64,000 nt of DNA from Phycomyces blakesleeanus NRRL 1555(-) (taxonomy: Eukaryota > Mucoromycota > Mucoromycetes > Mucorales > Phycomycetaceae), in the NCBI RefSeq assembly GCF_001638985.1, contig NW_017265146.1, positions 434,001-498,000 of the forward strand. The letters are read 5' to 3'. The notes beneath the pieces were generated by a model. That model was not told the DNA's origin, made no database searches, and was given only the letters and a program-made list of their open reading frames with translations. The translations under genes were made by a program, and so were the position numbers. Positions 39,812 through 51,249 of the stretch are shown here, piece after piece; position 1 is the stretch's first letter; each line of letters begins with the position of its first letter.

Positions 39812-42800
39812 ATGCCTAGACACACTGTTACCCCTGAAGAAAGGGCTGAAAGAAGACGAAGATACATGAGAGAATACCAGCGTAATCGTCGGCAATCATT
39901 GCAAGTGGAAACATCAGAAACAGAAACACAACAACGGAATTCAATGTCTCAAGCAGAGTACATGCGAGAGTATCGGCGGAATCGCCTGCGAACTGCAGAA
40001 ATGGAAGTGATAGCAACAGTAGAAGCAGAGAATATTAATACTTCTCGTGCAGAATATATGCGAGAATATCGACGCAGGCGCCAACAAATAACTGAAATAG
40101 AAGTAGTTGAGACAGTAGAAGCAGAGAATATTAGTAATTCTCGTGCAGAGTATATGCGGGAGTATCGACACAGATGCCGACTTACAGCTGAAATAGAAGT
40201 AGTTCAGGCAGAAGTAGTGAGAGCACAAGTAATTCAAGCAGAAGTAGTGGAGACAGAAGCGGCAGAGACAGAAGAGGAGAGCCATAATTCTCGAGCAGAA
40301 TATATGCGCGAGTATAGGCGTAGTAGACAAAGTAGAGCTATTGAAGAGAATGAGCGAGTAGTAAGAAGGCGTAGACTGAATGACGTTGGCACAAATAATT
40401 GGAGTAGTATACAAAGAAAGTATGAATCAACAATCAGAGAGGGTCCTACATGCGTATGCGGATATTGTGGAGGCCTTTTCTTTCAAAAAGATATATCTTC
40501 AGTAAAAAGAAACGCTCTTACAGGCAATTGGGGTTGTTTAGAAGATATTGTTGAGAAAACCTTTTGGGCAATTGACAATCATAAGATACCAAGCACTTTC
40601 GTTGGTGAAGATATTATAGACAATATTCCACTATGTCCTACCTGTAAAACATCACTTACGAAAAAAACACTTCCAACTCTTGCTCTCTCTAATGGTCTCC
40701 ACTTTCCTGATCATGTCGTTTGTCTAGACGACCTGACAAGATTAGAAGAAAGACTTGTTGCACCTCGACACGTTTTCCAGTCTATATGGACACACAAAGG
40801 ACTAACTGGGCAGTATAGAAGTAAAGGCGGTATTATCAACGTACCTGTTAATGTTGATACAACGGTTTCATTACTTCCTCGTAATCTTGACGACTCAAAT
40901 ACAATTCACTTGAGTTTAGCTCGTAGGATGCGTTATATCAAAGACTATATCAGAGGAAATATAAGTCCCGCTAAAGTTTGGAGAGCAGCACTATTTCTAC
41001 AGTCAACAACACTCCATCAAGAGTATAATATCTCCTTGAGTGATAATTGGGTACAAGAGGTTGCCAATAATGATACTGAAAACGTAGAAGAGGTTGATAG
41101 GGTTGAAGACTTTGAAGGAAATGAAGAAAGTAGTACCGGACACGAATCAATAAACTCTAGTGAGCAGGAAACGGCTATAGTTTCAGATCACGAAGCTCTC
41201 AGACTTTCGCCTGGAGATGAAAGAATCCCTTTGTCTATTTTGACTGATAAAGACAGCGACTTTTTGGCTTTTCCTCAAATCTTCTGTGGCCAGCGATTAT
41301 CTACTGATACTCTGACTTACTCTTTCCTGACAAAGTCCATTGCAAGGAGATTCGATCGTAGAGCAGCACAAAGAGTAGAGTATATACTGTATATGGACAG
41401 AAAAAATCAAATAGTCAGAATGTACAATAACCTAAATACAGTTCTCCGGAAGAAAACAAAACTCTCCAACAATGTACCATACGTTGCATCCGACTTCTTA
41501 AATAATGACAGTATTGATGGATTACTCAGTAAAGACCAGGCTTATAAGACATTTAGTGGTATCCGTTCTACTGCAGAATATTGGAAAAACGAGAAGAAAA
41601 ATCCTTTGGCAATGGTTAGACAATTTGGTATCCCAACAATTTTTGTAACTCTATCTGCAGCAGAAGCAAGTTGGCCTGAGCTATTATGCTTTTTAAAACT
41701 TGTAACTGATGGAGTTGCTATTACAGAAGAACAGGCGGAGCAAATGACATATGATGAAAAAGCCAAACTGATTCAGCAAGACCCAATAACATGTGCACGA
41801 TACTTTGACTATCGATTTAGACAGCTGAAGAAAACATGGAAAGCACCATATGGGCCTTTTGGAAATCATTCCATTAATGAATATTACTTCCGAATAGAAT
41901 TCCAGCATAGAGGCTCGCCTCATGTTCATATGCTTGTATGGCTTGAGGGCGCTCCAAAGTACGAACCTGACCAACGGACAGATGAATCTGTTCATGAGGA
42001 TATGAAAAGAAAAATCTGTGAATTTGTTGATAGTATGATTACTTGTAAGAGACAATGGGGTGAAATACCGCATCATCAACAGGAATATCGCTGTAACGAG
42101 GACACCTGGAAAGAATTGCTGAAAAGGCAATGTCATATGCACACATCTACTTGCCAAAGAAAAAGAAACAATATTACAATTTGCAGATTTAATATTCCAT
42201 TTTATCCTATGGACAGAACTCGGATATTATGCCCAATAACTGAAAACGAAGGTCTATCAGAAACTACGATTACCAAATTAAAGCAAAATATGACTCGCAT
42301 CAAAGGATATCTCCAAGAATATTATGAAGCTCTTCAAACGTCAGCCATGGGTTTTGATGGTTTCTTAATAGCTGTTGATATCACATCTATTGATGAATAC
42401 GTACTGTCTATCCGCAATACTCTTAAAATGAACAAAATCATGATAAAACGACAACCGAACGAAGTCATGATAAATAATTATAACGAAAAAATTTTCAGTA
42501 TGTTCAGATCAAATATGGATATTCAATTCATTCTCGATTCATATGCTTGCTGCGCATATGTAGTTGACTATATAAGCAAGGCTGATAGAGGCTTAAGTAA
42601 GACACTTGAAGAAATTTACAATAAGCACAAAGATGACAGTAGCTCGACACCTTTTAATATGATGAGGTCACTTGCTGCGACCTATTACAATGCTAGTGAG
42701 ATATCTACTCAAGAAGCAGCATACAACTTACTACGAATTCGAATGTCAGAAGCGAGCACAGCTACAGTATTTATACCAACAAGCAGACCAGAAAACCGAC

Positions 42801-43378
42801 TTCACATATTAAAGAAGCAATCTGAACTTGTAGCAATGGATCCCGATTCTACCAGCTGCTTTGAACCAGGATTAATTGAGCATTACATTTGTAGGCCCCA
42901 AGATTTGGAGAATTTGACCTTGGCACAGTTTGCTGCTTATTTTGAGTTTTCAAAAAAGCAACCATCAAGAAATACTGCAACTAATTATATCGATCATAAT
43001 GACATAAATGATGATACTTATTATGAGCCCATAGAAGACCAAGAAGACCATATTCAACAGAATAATAACGAAAACACGCTTTATGGAGAGCCAGGCCAAG
43101 TGTATTGTCTTTTGGAAAACCAAGGCTACATTAGAAAAAGAACTAAGCCGCGTGTCCTACGTTACTACAAGTTTAATATTGATCAAGATGCTGACGAGTA
43201 CTTTCGTTGCTTATTGATGCTGTTCAAAAGTTGGAGAAATGAAGAAGAAGACCTTTTAAGTATCAACTGCGAGGAAGTTTTTCTAGAGAATTCTGAGACT
43301 ATTCTGCTAGCAAAAAAAGAATTTTGTCAGGTTAACGATGATGTACTAGAAGGTTATTTTGAAATGGCTTCACTTTAA
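39812..43378 (+). CDS. Helitron replication initiator (Rep) part, 1188 aa
   Basis: A long open frame. Residues about 10-185 contain five copies of a (S/Q)RAEYMREYRR.R-like unit, the first variant RRRYMREYQRNRR, separated by Glu-rich linkers; this resembles the short peptide repeats found in some Helitron proteins. Then come a zinc-finger-like CVCGYCG...CPTC segment, a FGIPTIFVTLSAAEASWPEL block typical of Helitron_like_N, the HUH motif HRGSPHVHM (H699, H704, H706) and the tyrosine motif YACCAYVVDYISKAD (about Y911, Y916, Y920). These are the residues that nick DNA and hold the 5' end. The frame ends at TAA 43376-43378, but the same frame continues as RSNMDTEREDEPIRNT, so the stop is probably a mutation (CAA to TAA). 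Confidence 0.85.
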   Translation: MPRHTVTPEERAERRRRYMREYQRNRRQSLQVETSETETQQRNSMSQAEYMREYRRNRLRTAEMEVIATVEAENINTSRAEYMREYRRRRQQITEIEVVETVEAENISNSRAEYMREYRHRCRLTAEIEVVQAEVVRAQVIQAEVVETEAAETEEESHNSRAEYMREYRRSRQSRAIEENERVVRRRRLNDVGTNNWSSIQRKYESTIREGPTCVCGYCGGLFFQKDISSVKRNALTGNWGCLEDIVEKTFWAIDNHKIPSTFVGEDIIDNIPLCPTCKTSLTKKTLPTLALSNGLHFPDHVVCLDDLTRLEERLVAPRHVFQSIWTHKGLTGQYRSKGGIINVPVNVDTTVSLLPRNLDDSNTIHLSLARRMRYIKDYIRGNISPAKVWRAALFLQSTTLHQEYNISLSDNWVQEVANNDTENVEEVDRVEDFEGNEESSTGHESINSSEQETAIVSDHEALRLSPGDERIPLSILTDKDSDFLAFPQIFCGQRLSTDTLTYSFLTKSIARRFDRRAAQRVEYILYMDRKNQIVRMYNNLNTVLRKKTKLSNNVPYVASDFLNNDSIDGLLSKDQAYKTFSGIRSTAEYWKNEKKNPLAMVRQFGIPTIFVTLSAAEASWPELLCFLKLVTDGVAITEEQAEQMTYDEKAKLIQQDPITCARYFDYRFRQLKKTWKAPYGPFGNHSINEYYFRIEFQHRGSPHVHMLVWLEGAPKYEPDQRTDESVHEDMKRKICEFVDSMITCKRQWGEIPHHQQEYRCNEDTWKELLKRQCHMHTSTCQRKRNNITICRFNIPFYPMDRTRILCPITENEGLSETTITKLKQNMTRIKGYLQEYYEALQTSAMGFDGFLIAVDITSIDEYVLSIRNTLKMNKIMIKRQPNEVMINNYNEKIFSMFRSNMDIQFILDSYACCAYVVDYISKADRGLSKTLEEIYNKHKDDSSSTPFNMMRSLAATYYNASEISTQEAAYNLLRIRMSEASTATVFIPTSRPENRLHILKKQSELVAMDPDSTSCFEPGLIEHYICRPQDLENLTLAQFAAYFEFSKKQPSRNTATNYIDHNDINDDTYYEPIEDQEDHIQQNNNENTLYGEPGQVYCLLENQGYIRKRTKPRVLRYYKFNIDQDADEYFRCLLMLFKSWRNEEEDLLSINCEEVFLENSETILLAKKEFCQVNDDVLEGYFEMASL

Positions 43379-45219
43379 CGTAGTAACATGGATACAGAAA
43401 GAGAAGATGAACCCATTAGAAACACAGATACCCTAGCCCCACCTATTGCTGAAAACGATTTCAGACGTTACACGCTAGATATTGATGACAATGAAGGAGA
43501 GTATCACAGAACAATCGATTAACCTACCTTGAAAAAATCAATATTCCAAAGTGGTTAAATAATACTGAATATCAAGAGCTTTTATCAATGCTGAACTTGC
43601 AGCAGAGACAATACTTGTACCATGTTACTGATCATATTCGTAACAGCAACAGCTCTATATCTGATCAACAACATACACCGTTTTATCATTTTGTAACGGG
43701 AGGAGCCGGCACTGGAAAAAGTCTATTGATAAAAGCACTTTATCAAAGTCTTGTCCGTGAGTTTGACAAAACAAGAGAAAGAGATATGAGCACACCATCC
43801 GTACTTCTTTGTGCTCCAACGGGAAAGGCTGCTTTCAACATATCTGCTCAAACTTTGCACAATGCCTTCTCTTCCACATTGTGTGACAGGAAGATGGAAG
43901 GTCTTTCCTCACTCTCATCTGACGTCTCCCATTCAATGGGTGTTGCACTTGCAGACCTGAAAGTGGTTATTATTGACGAAATCAGTATGGTAGGAGAGAC
44001 ACTATTTGGATGGGTTGATCGAAGACTTCGAGATATTTTTGATAGATCAGTTCCTTTTGGTGGAAAATCAGTTATTGTATTTGGTGACTTCCTACAACTT
44101 CCACCAGTTGGGGATACACTACTTTACAGCACCAGCCATGCAAGAGATACAAATCCATTTGTATCCTTATTTGGGTACAAGATCTGGGATTTGTTTAAAG
44201 TTCATAAATTAACGGAGATAATGTGACAAAGAGACGATGTTCCATTTGCAGTAGCCTTAAACAACATGGCAATTGGGTCAATGACTGAAGGCGATATTCA
44301 TATCCTCCAAAGTCGAGTGGCTTCAATAACTCCTGAAGATGCAATGGAAATTAGTACTGGCAGAAGAACATTACCTTCAAGCCTTGTAGCTCAAGAAAAC
44401 AATTTATCTGAAAGCAGTAACCAAAAGCCGATATATCTGTTTAACACAAATGCATACGTTCAGCAAACAAACCAACACATACTTACCAGCTTGAATACTG
44501 AAGGTGCAATCTCCAAATCCTTTGACCGAGTAACTGGACATTGCAGGGATAGCACTGCTATTCAAAGACTCATACATTCTGCCGATGATCATGCAAAGCA
44601 ATCCGATGTTCAGGGTCTGATAAAAACGCTTTTGCTAAAAATAAGTGGAAAATATATGATGACTGCAAACCTAGATACAGCAGATGGACTTGTCAATGGT
44701 GCAACTGGAATCTTGGAGAGGATTGATTATGGCCAAAATATTGTACCAGACAGCACTGCCTCTGAAACATCTACTTCTACAGTTTTAAGAAAGCCATTAA
44801 GATTGTGGATTAGGTTTGATGATGAAAGAAGTGGGAAGCAGTTGAGGAGACAGCAACAAAGAATTCGATGTAGTCTTGGGATTTCAGACGATCTGACAAT
44901 GATAGAACCACACTGTAACATAATTCGCAGAAATATCAAAAGTCAGATACATCTAACCCGTACACAATTCCCAATTGTTCCAGCTGAAGCACTCACTGTA
45001 CACAAGTCACAGGGAGGCACATATAAATCAGTTGTTGTATTTGACCATGGATCACACAGAATGTCTCGATCACTCCTATATGTTGCATGTTCTAGAGCTA
45101 CTTCTGCAGAAGGTTTAAAGTTAATATGCAAGGGTAACAGATTTGTTCCGCCCAGACCAATAGCAGAAGATCGAAACAATCAATTGAAAAATGAGCTCAT
45201 TAGACAGCAGACAATATAG
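43379..45219 (+). pseudogene. Helitron PIF1-type helicase, interrupted
   Basis: Continues the preceding frame to about 43515, shifts frame (EGEYH to NNRLTYLEKINIPKW), then runs to TGA at 44224-44226 and on to TAG at 45217-45219. SF1 helicase motifs: Walker A GGAGTGKSLL (about 43696-43725), APTGKAAFNI, Walker B VVIIDEISMV, GDFLQLPPVGD, and VHKSQGGTYKSV with YVACSRA. All motif residues look intact; only the stops and the frameshift inactivate it. Both stops are one C-to-T change from CGA or CAG. Confidence 0.85.
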
Positions 45220-45936
45220 TTGGGATTATCATTTAGCCAACTACAAAAGGAAGAAACAAGTGATTATATACAGCTAATTTCACATAACGTGCAAAGATTG
45301 AGGGCACATATAAACCAGATAACCAGCGATCAAGTATACTTAACATCTGATATTATTCTTTGCAATGAAACTTGGACACTGCCTAATAATGAAGAATATG
45401 ATATTCCAAACTTTACCATGATATCTCGCATAGATAGCCATTCAACCAATGCACGAGTTTCTGGTTCTTGCTGCTATATTCGTAGCTCTCTTTTACCTAG
45501 TACGAACAACTCAAACGACGATTCTTTGGTTTATACAACCAGTTCCAGAATGTTCATTGATGAAGCAGGTGGATCAACAAGCATATCATTATTTATATTA
45601 AGCAGCAACTTATATTGCAGCATATATGTATCCCCACTATGCCAACTAAATACCTTGATGGAAGCACTAGAATTTGTTGTTAGTCATACGTATATGCATA
45701 TAACCATTGCTGGTGACTTTAATGTTGATTTCACGAAAGAATCGATCAAGAAAACGACGTTACTTCAATTTATGAATAACAGAAATATGACTACTACGCT
45801 CCCTAACACTATTCAATCAGCAACAAGCCAGAATACTCTCATTGACAACATCTTTTCAACTATGCCAGTGCTGGATTCAGGAAGATACATATCTTTGACC
45901 AGTTACCATTCTCCTTTGTGGGCAAAATTTATGTAA
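45220..45936 (+). pseudogene. Helitron-associated APE endonuclease domain
   Basis: Same frame as the helicase. Endonuclease motifs: LISHNVQRL (Asn), DIILCNETW (catalytic Glu), AGDFNVDF (Asp-Asn), and a C-terminal TSYHSPLW where the family has SDH, so the catalytic Asp is Tyr. Such APE-like domains fused behind the helicase mark Helentron/Helitron2 elements. Upstream TAG at 45217 separates it from the helicase. Confidence 0.8.
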
Positions 45937-46432
45937 ATTATGCTAATTATTTTATACTATTCTTTATGCTTTTATTTTTTACTTATTTACGTAATTATAT
46001 TTACATGCCTACTTCTCTATGTTTTCTGTTCTCTATGCTTCATGTTTTTTTATACAAATAAAACCAAAATAAAGTCACACAAGAAAAAAGAGAAACCCGA
46101 GTATATCAGAATATAGAACGCCTTACTTGATATAGACTTTGGTCTAAGCCGAGATGGTTTTTATATCTTTCTTTCACAATAAAAATAAAAGCAGTTTTGA
46201 ATTTAGTATAAATCTAGTTTGTATCCAAGGATATATAACCAATCATTAATGGTTTAAAACAAAATATATTTCTTCTTGTTTATATTGTGGTAATGAGCTA
46301 TTGGTCTAAAAAAAAAGGCAAACTTTCTATGATATATATACATATATTATTTTAAGCTAAATGATATTTAAAATGTAAAAACCAGATACAGTTTGAAGCT
46401 ATACCGCAAAGATCAGAAAACCTCTTCAAGAG
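45937..46432. other. AT-rich spacer after the Helitron
   Basis: No exon recognised. The 3' end of the Helitron must lie here or just beyond, but I could not place it. Confidence 0.45.
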
Positions 46433-47461
46433 TTACTCTGTGTAGGGAGGAAGACCAAATTGCTACAAATATTTCCCATCACGCAAGAAAATCCATTTAT
46501 TAGGCACCCTTGCTCTTGGATATAACACACACACACGCACGCACACACACATATATATAATTTACCTCTGGTACAAATTTCTCCATGGAATCCAATACAA
46601 CTGTTGCCCCATGGGTTTCGTTGTCTTTACCCAATGCTAAGATGTTAGCGTCAGGGATCCATACAACCTAAATAAGTAAAATAGTATTGATGTTATAGAT
46701 GCTATTTTCTGTACAAGAGTACACGACCAATAAAAGAGAAAAAGAAAGAAAAGAATTATTTAAACTAGACCTACGTGCATCTTTGCATTGAGAGCGGCCT
46801 CAACACCATTCACTGCATCTTCAAAGACTAAGCAGTTCTCTGCTGGTGGGTTTCCAAGGCGTTGTTGTGCTACCAGAAATAACTCTGGAGAAGGTTTTCC
46901 ATTTACAATGCCCTTGTCATCTCCACACACAATGTGGTCAAATAATTCGAAAAGCTCTTTATGCAAAGATGTCTTCAATTCATATTTCTCTCTTGTAGAA
47001 GAAGTAGCGACAGCGATTGGGACTCCCTTTGCATGAAGGTGCCTAATCAAGCGCTCGACACCAGGCAAGGGCTTAACAAGTGGGAACAAAGATTCCTGAA
47101 GCTGAGAGATGATTGTGAGGTACTCATGGACAGACATTGGTAGAGTGTAAGCCTTGATGACCATGGCTGCAGACTGAAATAATAAGCGGTTGGGTTCAGA
47201 GTTGCGTATTATCAAGCATGAGAATTTTGGCTTATAAATTACCTCAAGGCTAGTTCTCCCCATCAATGTACTCTTAACATCCCATGTGAAGCGTGCACCA
47301 TTAGCATATTTGTCAAGTACAATCTGGGTTACTTCACTATAGACACGTTCAGTGTCTAGCAAAAGACCGTCCTAAAATATAATTGTTAAATATATATATT
47401 TATATGTGTATAATGCTGTCTATATTACCATATCAAATATACAGTGTGTGATGTGAGGCAT
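46433..47461 (-). CDS. HAD-superfamily phosphatase (HDHD1/GPP-like)
   Basis: Five exons, minus strand: 47429-47461, 47243-47371, 46775-47173, 46566-46667 and 46433-46462, giving 230 aa. HAD motif I is CIFDMDGLLLDTE with nucleophile D10 and acid D12; intron 1 splits it between M11 and D12. Motif II is VATSSTREKYE, motif III GKPSPELF (Lys) and motif IV CLVFEDAVNGVEAA. The helical cap (MSVHEYLTIISQLQESLFPL) is subclass I, as in pseudouridine-5'-phosphatase and sugar-phosphate phosphatases. The last 9 residues (QFGLPPYTE) come from a 30-nt exon and match the usual fungal GLPP.. ending. Substrate unknown. A CA microsatellite lies in intron 4 (about 46527-46553). Confidence 0.87.
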
Positions 47462-48043
47462 TGTGAATATAATAGTTGCAAAAGAAACAAGATCTCAAAA
47501 GTGGTTTATTTAACAAGTAAATTTTATCTCGGCCGTTCAATGTGGCAAGTGTTTTGCTTAATCATTTGTTTGACGTTCACCTTGTTGCGGTCGCCAGATT
47601 TTTCTCGGCGGTCGGCGGGTTTTTCTCGGCTGTCGACCAGTTTTTATTTTCATTTTACACAATTTTCTTTCTAAAAACGAGTAACAAATTCAAGGGCATC
47701 CCTAGCACAGAGACAAAGGATGCACTAAATCTCGCTCCTTTTATAGACATCTTTATCAACGAGGTTCTTTAAGCTGACGAGCCTTTATCCAATTTTTTTT
47801 AAAAGTTTTCAAGTACTTAATTATCTACATAATCTGCAGCATCTGCATCTTGCTCTTATCTTTTAGGCATTTCTAATAGAGTCAAAGTTGCTTTTTTACC
47901 AAACTCCGTAATATAATACGTCTTTTTTTTGTATTCGATGAGTTGACTGCTATTGTTGTTATTCATGTTTGTATATAGATAGAAAGATAAAAGTCTACTT
48001 TTGGGGCATTCTAGTAAAACGCAAATGTTCTGAGCAACCAGCT
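47462..48043. other. Region between HAD gene and Fanzor relic
   Basis: Contains a locally GC-richer stretch with repeated TTTTTCTCGGC units (about 47598-47640). No gene recognised; includes the HAD promoter. Confidence 0.45.
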
Positions 48044-50646
48044 TTATGTGCCTGTCTTTTCAATTTCAGTAACTACTATAATCAGTAAAATAAATTGGGC
48101 GGTCGGCTCACCAGAGTAAGTTGAGACAACCACATTGAAGATGGCGGATTGTCTATTAAAGACATTAGGTTGACTTTGGCCATTCCGGATAAAACGAGCA
48201 ATCAGAAACATGTTCTTTGAAGCCATCACATCCCGATTCCAGAAAATATTGCATTGTTTACAAGTCAATATTTAGTGAATATATGATGTATTCTCATCGG
48301 TGCCGTACTTTAAGTTTTCCAGGTCATAATTAAGACAAGAATTTCAAATCTAGGAAAAAGTAGTTTTAGCCGAGAGTGCAATATGTACATTATATGAACT
48401 TTGCTATACTAACTTTGGATGTCCTAAACTCGTTGATAGCTAAGAGCAAAAACTCTCCAAGATTTTCTCTTTTTCTTCAGTTGCAGATATAGCTTGTTTC
48501 TGACACCATGGCGCAGACCTTTAAACCTCTTCTAGTTGTTGTTTTTAGCCTGTTGCTAAAAACTATCAAAAGCATCTTGCTACAATCACCTTCCTGAAAT
48601 GTCTCCTTATGACCTCTTGATATGATGCTTTTTTGTTTTAAGGAAAAACTGTTATTTTATAAATGTAATCGTAGATATACTTTTTAATAATCTTATACTG
48701 TTGCTGCGGTGTGCTGCCTTTTTCAGGTCTGCTTCGTTTTTTTTCTTCTGTCTTTATTGTATTTTTTTTATCTATTCAAAAGGATATCTACAGAATATTC
48801 AATATTCTTTTGGGGTCCAATATAATTACGCCATTTGATGGCAACAATTCGAAACCCATCAAAGTTAAAAAGGACACCCGTATGTCGAAACATGTAGTCG
48901 ATATGCGAAATGTAGCGTTGACATGATGTAGTTTTGGGAGTGGGAGTATTTGTTTCAATTTTTTCTACACCCAATTTTTTTTTGTGCTCCTGTTCCTTTC
49001 CTTGCCTTCTGATTGTACTACCCATGATATAATACTCTTTTGAAGACAGACTTCTTAAGTCGTTGCTTCCATGGTAAGAAACAAATGCATATTTTCTCCC
49101 AATATAACCTGCGCATGGCCTGAAATGTTCATTCACCTCTTCATCACTGAAATCCTTGAGTTCCAAAGAAACTTTTTCTACAGGTAAAGCTGGCTGAAAT
49201 TTACGACAGAATAAAACAAGACAGGTATAACCATCAAGGTATAGTCCGTTTAAAAACATCTTGCCGTTTTTGATAGGTAAATTATGCAAATGTTCGAGAC
49301 TACAATAGACAGAAAAAGTATATTGTTTTTACTCCCATCCCAAAAAGAGTGCTTTCGTATGGCTTTATACATATATATTCCTTTTAATTTTTAACTTGGC
49401 AAAGTGGAAGCCATTGTGAAAGCGCTTTTGAGTATAACGAAATAATGGTTCGTTCACTTCTCTCTTCAATGATGCTTCTGGAAATACACCCGCTATATTT
49501 TTACTATCAATCTTGATAACTCGCCAACCCAAGCCAGGCTTAGGGAATAATCCGAAGAGTCTGGGGTGTACAAACATTTGTTCATTTTTACTTTTCATAT
49601 TTTCTTTTTGTTTCTCCTTCTTTTTGCTACTTGAATCAGTTGTTTCTTTAGACGATTCAGGCTGTGTTTGTGGTGCAGCGTTTTCTGTGATAAAAGCCTC
49701 GTACTTGCAAAGGATATGCCTTAATTCTGGTCAAATATCAAAAGGATTTGCATTTTGAGTTGCTTTTGTGATTGAAAACAAAGACAAACAATTCTTCAGC
49801 TCCACAACCAAATGGTTTACAAAAGTCTGAATTGCTTCTTTGACATCTGGGCTTAACGCAGTAAAGATCGTGTTAGGAATAGATGTTACTGGATTAGATG
49901 ATGATATTTAATCTAATAAGTATTCGTAAACAAGATGTTTTATAATATATTTGTTGACATTCTATATCGAGTTTATGTTAATATCTTGTAAGCTAATTTT
50001 TTTTGTCATTTACAGAAAAGTTTCTACAAATTATGCAAATAAAATAATTACAAGATATTTTGAAAATTTTCAATGTAATAGTTGTTGTAGCATCTAGCAG
50101 TAGTCTCGCATACATTCGCAAGGACTTGATCGTAATTTTTTAGACCATATTTTGCTACGAGTAAATCGGTATCATTGTGGCTGTTGATTTCTATCTACAA
50201 GTCTGCTAAGTAGTGAATATGCGTATACTTGCTTCGTAAGTCTTGTACAAACAATTGTTTGGCAAACCACTCGACAAGAAGAGTACCAGGAGTTTTGTCG
50301 AGAGAATTAATTCGGAAGGTTTTGCGGGTACTTCAATATGTAGTAACTGATACAGACTTGTGCCTTGAACATAAACTTACGTAAAATAAATCGAAAGACT
50401 CTTAATTTTATCTCTTTATTCCTCTAGCTGGACATTTTTATCTGTTTCATTTAAGAATGATTATAAAGGGAGAGAGATAGCGTATCTTTCGTATGCGTCG
50501 CCGATTTCTTTTTGAATCAATTCTTTCATGGGGAAATCATTATTAGAGCATAGCTTGATTCTTGCTGACGAATTCCCATAGATATTACAAGAACTGCAGG
50601 TCAAGACAGATGCACTTGAAGAAAAAGTTGCTCTGTTCCTTTTCAC
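48044..50646 (-). pseudogene. Fanzor (eukaryotic TnpB-like) relic 2, near full length
   Basis: Minus strand, heavily broken. From N to C: a Cys-rich start LTCSSCNIYGNSSARIKLCS (50461-50646), IFTALSPDVKEAIQTFVNHL and PELRHILCKYEAFI (about 49690-49880), LFGLFPKPGLGWRVIKIDSK (49365-49598), LELKDFSDEEVNEHFRPCAG continuing IGRKYAFVSYHG and LSSKEYY (48768-49289), KIETNTPTPKTTS and IVAIKWRNYIGPQKNIE, a decayed AINEFRTSK near 48430, then TCKQCNIFWNRDVMASKNMF and GQSQPNVFNRQ (48044-48268). RuvC-I has AGYIGRK where a DPGR-like core is expected, so the catalytic Asp is lost. The block order and the C-terminal zinc ribbon with W.RD match Fanzor proteins. Terminal repeats were not found. Confidence 0.75.
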
Positions 50647-51249
50647 AATACTTTTTTCTTTCTTTTCTTCAAGTGTCTTTTATTTTCACGCATTTAAGCA
50701 ATTTGAGTTACTTTGTTTTATTTTATATTTATACAGGGCACTATTCTCTTTTTCCGGTATATTGTTTTTGCTTGTATTAATATCACCGGCTTATTCTTAT
50801 ACTTTTGCGTACTTTATTTTCTTTTTGGAGCGCATGAAATCTTCAACAGCTGGATATATAGGTATGGGTATATCTTAAAGTGGAGAAAAAGGAGATAATT
50901 AGTGTTTTTAATTTAATATCAAAATATATTACACCTATACCCACGTCATTTTTACCGAAAACCTCATCTATCTCTCTTTTGTTTATAAAACAGCAACCCT
51001 TTTTTTGGAGGGAACCTTACGGATAGCCTGGCGGGACAGTCTGGAAGTATACATCATCAGTCTTCTTGCCAACGCTAATTTTAGGGAGACAGAATTTTGA
51101 TTTTACTGAGAGGGTATCAATGCAAAGCTTAGAGAGTTCAGATTCTCTGCAAAAGCGAGTCACAGTCCTTCTGATGATAGCGGCAGATGGGTAAAGTACT
51201 AGAGTAGTTTGTATTTTATATTATTCATATTATTACTGTCTTTTTTTTA
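50647..51249. other. Spacer with a solo repeat end
   Basis: At 51013-51035 it carries AACCTTACGGATAGCCTGGC followed by GGG, a relative of the ends of the 21966-22586 element. About 50 bp on, TAATTTTAGGGAGAC is also shared with 22001-22015. No gene seen. Confidence 0.55.

Larger units (their letters stand above)
39812..45936 (+). mobile_element. Helitron2/Helentron-like rolling-circle transposon
   Basis: One plus-strand coding unit contains, in order, an N-terminal repeat region, a Helitron_like_N/Rep domain, a PIF1-type helicase and an APE-type endonuclease. Rep plus helicase plus endonuclease defines the Helentron/Helitron2 group. It lies about 200 bp after the membrane-protein gene and 500 bp before the HAD gene (both counted from coding ends). 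Termini were not found: no convincing 5' TC or 3' hairpin-CTRR. Three stops and a frameshift interrupt the unit. Confidence 0.85.

Noticed and set aside
39941..40414. 157-codon minus-strand frame opposite the Helitron N-terminus
   Set aside because: Antisense of the EYMREYRR repeats, giving a repetitive Cys/Phe/Tyr-rich product.
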